Assembly: GCA_013002375.1 (NCBI GenBank)
Contig: JABDJW010000066.1
Span: 1 to 8,636, forward strand
DNA length: 8,636 nucleotides
Origin: Acidimicrobiales bacterium
GTDB taxonomy: Bacteria > Actinomycetota > Acidimicrobiia > Acidimicrobiales > SHLQ01
Direction: 5' to 3'
A program made the translations under genes and the position numbers. Below are positions 6,773 through 8,636 of the stretch, one piece after another. The notes beneath the pieces are model-generated. The model was not told where the DNA came from, did no database searches, and was given only the letters and a program-made list of their open reading frames with translations. Each line of letters opens with the position of its first letter. Position 1 is the stretch's first letter.

Positions 6773-8557
6773 GTGGCCGATCTCTATTTCTCCGACGACC
6801 AGCCGACCGCGGCCGAGGCCGCCGCGGTCGAATCGGTGTTGGGCGGCGAGCGCGCAGTCACCGTCGAGACCGAGCGCCTGGTGCGGGCCGGCACCCGCCG
6901 CCGGCAGCGGTTGCGCCACCTGCTGCTGCCCGCGCTGCACGCGTTGCAGCGCGAGGCCGGCCTCATCAGTCCCGGTGGCCTGAACCATGTGTGCCGGCAA
7001 CTGCAGGTGCCGCCGGCTGAGGCCTATGGCGTCGCGACGTTCTACGAACTGTTTCGGGTTCCCGAGCCGGGGTCGGACCAGGCCCGCGAGGGTGCTGGAT
7101 CGGTCACCCACATGTGCGTCGACGCTCCCTGTCGCCTGCAGCCCGACTACGAGAAGCGGTTGGCCATGCTCGAGCAGGCCGGCGAGGCCGTGCACCGGTC
7201 GCCCTGTCTGGGGCAGTGCGACGCGCCGCCCGGGGTGTTCATCCAGGGCCGGGCCGAACCCGATGTGGTCCCCCAGAAAGCGGGCCGGGCCTCCCAGTTT
7301 GCCACGGTGCAGGTGCGAGACCGGTTGCTGAACCGCGTCGGTGGTATCGATCCGACCTCGATCGAAAGCCACGCCGAACATGGCGGTTGGCGCGCCCTCG
7401 ATGCTGCCTATGCCATGGGAGCCGATGCCGTGATCCAGGCTGTCACCGACAGCGGCCTCTCCGGCCGGGGTGGCGCCGCATTTCCGACCGGCGTGAAGTG
7501 GGCCGCGGTGCGCGATGCGGTGGCAGGTCGGGGTAGCCAGGGCGGTCCGCCGGCCAAACACATCGTGGCCAACGCCGACGAATCCGAGCCGGGCACGTTC
7601 AAGGATCGCGTCGTGATGGAGAACGATCCGTTCTCGATCATCGAAGCCATGGCCGTCGCGGGCTACGCCACCGGCGCCGACGAGGGCTGGATCTACATTC
7701 GTGGTGAATACCCGCTGGCGACCGACCGCATCCGCACCGCCATCGAGCAATCGATGACCGCCGGTCGAATCGGGCCCGATGCTCCGCATCCGTTCACGAT
7801 CGAGGTCCGGCGCGGTGCAGGCGCCTACATCTGTGGTGAGGAGACCGCGCTGTTCAACAGCATCGAGGGGTTCCGTGGCGAGCCCCGCAACAAGCCGCCG
7901 TTCCCGACGACCAACGGCCTCTTCGACCAGCCGACCGCGATCAACAACCCCGAGACGCTCCTCAACGTGTTGCCGATCCTGCTCGAGGGCCCCGATGCCT
8001 ATCGAGCAGTCGGCACCGACCGTTCGCCGGGTACCCGCTTGTTCTGCCTGTCGGGTCGGGTCGCGCGGCCCGGGTTGTACGAGATGCCCTTCGGGGTCAC
8101 CCTGCGTCAGCTGCTCGAACTGGCCGACGGGGTGATCGATGCCGACGGTCAGCCGGCCGAGTTGCAGGCGGTGTTGCTGGGTGGCGCGGCGGGGGTGTTC
8201 GCCGACGCGGCGTCGCTCGATGTGCCACTGACGCTCGAGGACACCCGTGAGGCCGGCCTCACCATGGGGTCGGGTGTCGTGATGGTGTTCGATGCCTCGG
8301 TCGACATGGCCGACGTGTGCCGGCGCATCGCCCAGTTCTTTCGCAACGAGAGCTGCGGCCAGTGCGTACCCTGCCGGGTCGGGGCCGTGCGCCAGCACGA
8401 GATGTTGGTGCACATCGGTTCGGGTCCCGCGTCAGCCGAGCAGCGCTCGCTGCACGACGAAATGAACCGCGCCATGGTCGATGCGGCGATCTGCGGCCTG
8501 GGCCACACCGCCGGATCGGCCGTGACCTCGGCGCTGAACTTGGGCCTGATCGGATGA
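6773..8557 (+). CDS. NuoE-NuoF fusion: NAD(H)-binding diaphorase subunit of formate dehydrogenase
   Basis: This 594-residue HoxF-like fusion would pass electrons from formate oxidation to NAD+ through FMN. N-terminal half: NuoE/thioredoxin-like [2Fe-2S] domain (about 45-185) with ligands C115 and C120 (CVDAPC) and C145 and C149 (CLGQC). C-terminal half: NuoF domain with the glycine-rich FMN/NADH motif SGLSGRGGAAFPTGVKW (228-244), NADESEPGTFKDR (267-279), GAGAYICGEETAL (348-360), and [4Fe-4S] ligands C528, C531, C534 (SCGQCVPC) and C574 (ICGLG). All key residues are present. The GTG start at 6773 lies 3 bases after the fdhA stop and in the same frame, with no clear ribosome site, so translation probably depends on termination-reinitiation coupling with fdhA. 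The context argues for an FDH subunit and not respiratory complex I or a hydrogenase. Confidence 0.92.
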   Translation: MADLYFSDDQPTAAEAAAVESVLGGERAVTVETERLVRAGTRRRQRLRHLLLPALHALQREAGLISPGGLNHVCRQLQVPPAEAYGVATFYELFRVPEPGSDQAREGAGSVTHMCVDAPCRLQPDYEKRLAMLEQAGEAVHRSPCLGQCDAPPGVFIQGRAEPDVVPQKAGRASQFATVQVRDRLLNRVGGIDPTSIESHAEHGGWRALDAAYAMGADAVIQAVTDSGLSGRGGAAFPTGVKWAAVRDAVAGRGSQGGPPAKHIVANADESEPGTFKDRVVMENDPFSIIEAMAVAGYATGADEGWIYIRGEYPLATDRIRTAIEQSMTAGRIGPDAPHPFTIEVRRGAGAYICGEETALFNSIEGFRGEPRNKPPFPTTNGLFDQPTAINNPETLLNVLPILLEGPDAYRAVGTDRSPGTRLFCLSGRVARPGLYEMPFGVTLRQLLELADGVIDADGQPAELQAVLLGGAAGVFADAASLDVPLTLEDTREAGLTMGSGVVMVFDASVDMADVCRRIAQFFRNESCGQCVPCRVGAVRQHEMLVHIGSGPASAEQRSLHDEMNRAMVDAAICGLGHTAGSAVTSALNLGLIG

Positions 8558-8567
8558 GGTGGTTCGG

Positions 8568-8636
8568 GTGACCGCCACGCCTGCCGAAACACCGGTGACG
8601 CTCACCGTCGACGGTCGCGAGGTCACCGTGCCGTCC
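8568..8636 (+). CDS. Start of probable NuoG/HoxU-like [2Fe-2S] iron-sulfur subunit (3' end outside window)
   Basis: Only 23 codons are visible, from GTG 8568 to the window edge. The stretch TPVTLTVDGREVTVPS matches the first beta-hairpin of the plant-type [2Fe-2S] ferredoxin domain that opens NuoG, HoxU and the N-terminus of many NAD-dependent FDH alpha subunits. The cysteines would lie beyond the edge. GAGG at 8556-8559, overlapping the previous stop codon, sits 8 bases before the GTG. An ATG at 8554 is excluded because its frame stops after five codons. The protein would be expected to bridge electrons between the Mo site in FdhA and the FMN subunit, and it may hold the [4Fe-4S] domain absent from FdhA. 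Confidence 0.65.
   Translation, partial: MTATPAETPVTLTVDGREVTVPS

Noticed and set aside
4727..8413. A 1228-codon antisense open frame on the minus strand
   Set aside because: It overlaps fdhA and the diaphorase gene completely, its translation shows no recognisable domain, and long antisense frames are expected from GC-rich codon bias when two adjacent genes share a frame.

Overview
The window is a GC-rich, gene-dense bacterial segment. Its codon use (strong G/C at third positions), two GTG starts and protein style suggest an actinobacterium, perhaps an Acidimicrobiia-like marine or soil lineage. That placement is an inference from style only. Every recognisable gene belongs to one-carbon (folate/formate) metabolism.

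Layout. On the minus strand, 1-1939 holds most of a FAD-dependent dimethylglycine/sarcosine dehydrogenase-type enzyme with a GcvT folate domain; its C-terminus runs off the window. A 211-bp divergent intergenic region (1940-2150) follows and carries a perfect 19-bp palindrome plus a degenerate upstream copy, a good candidate operator. On the plus strand a compact, probably co-transcribed set follows: formate--tetrahydrofolate ligase (fhs, 2151-3848), a methylenetetrahydrofolate reductase-family protein (metF, 3910-4797), a formate dehydrogenase catalytic subunit (fdhA, 4823-6769), a fused NuoE-NuoF-type diaphorase subunit (6773-8557), and the first 23 codons of a probable NuoG/HoxU-like [2Fe-2S] subunit (from 8568).

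The main result is that fdhA looks split into two open frames by an in-frame TGA at 5102-5104. The TGA lies exactly at the catalytic selenocysteine position of formate dehydrogenases (SCNRT-U-HAPSV). A small hairpin with a GU-starting loop follows it, at the same offset from the UGA as the loop GU of the E. coli fdhF SECIS as I remember it. I therefore annotate a single 648-residue selenoprotein, not a pseudogene. The same subunit lacks the N-terminal cysteine-rich [4Fe-4S] domain normal for this family, so that cluster may sit in the separate NuoG-like protein encoded next.

How the genes may work together (inference). The dehydrogenase on the minus strand would demethylate an N-methylated amino acid and pass the methyl group to tetrahydrofolate as methylene-THF. 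After conversion to 10-formyl-THF (FolD or an equivalent, not in this window), Fhs can release formate with ATP formation. The NAD-linked Sec formate dehydrogenase would then oxidise formate to CO2 and NADH. MetF connects methylene-THF and methyl-THF. The reverse, CO2- or formate-assimilating direction cannot be excluded from sequence.
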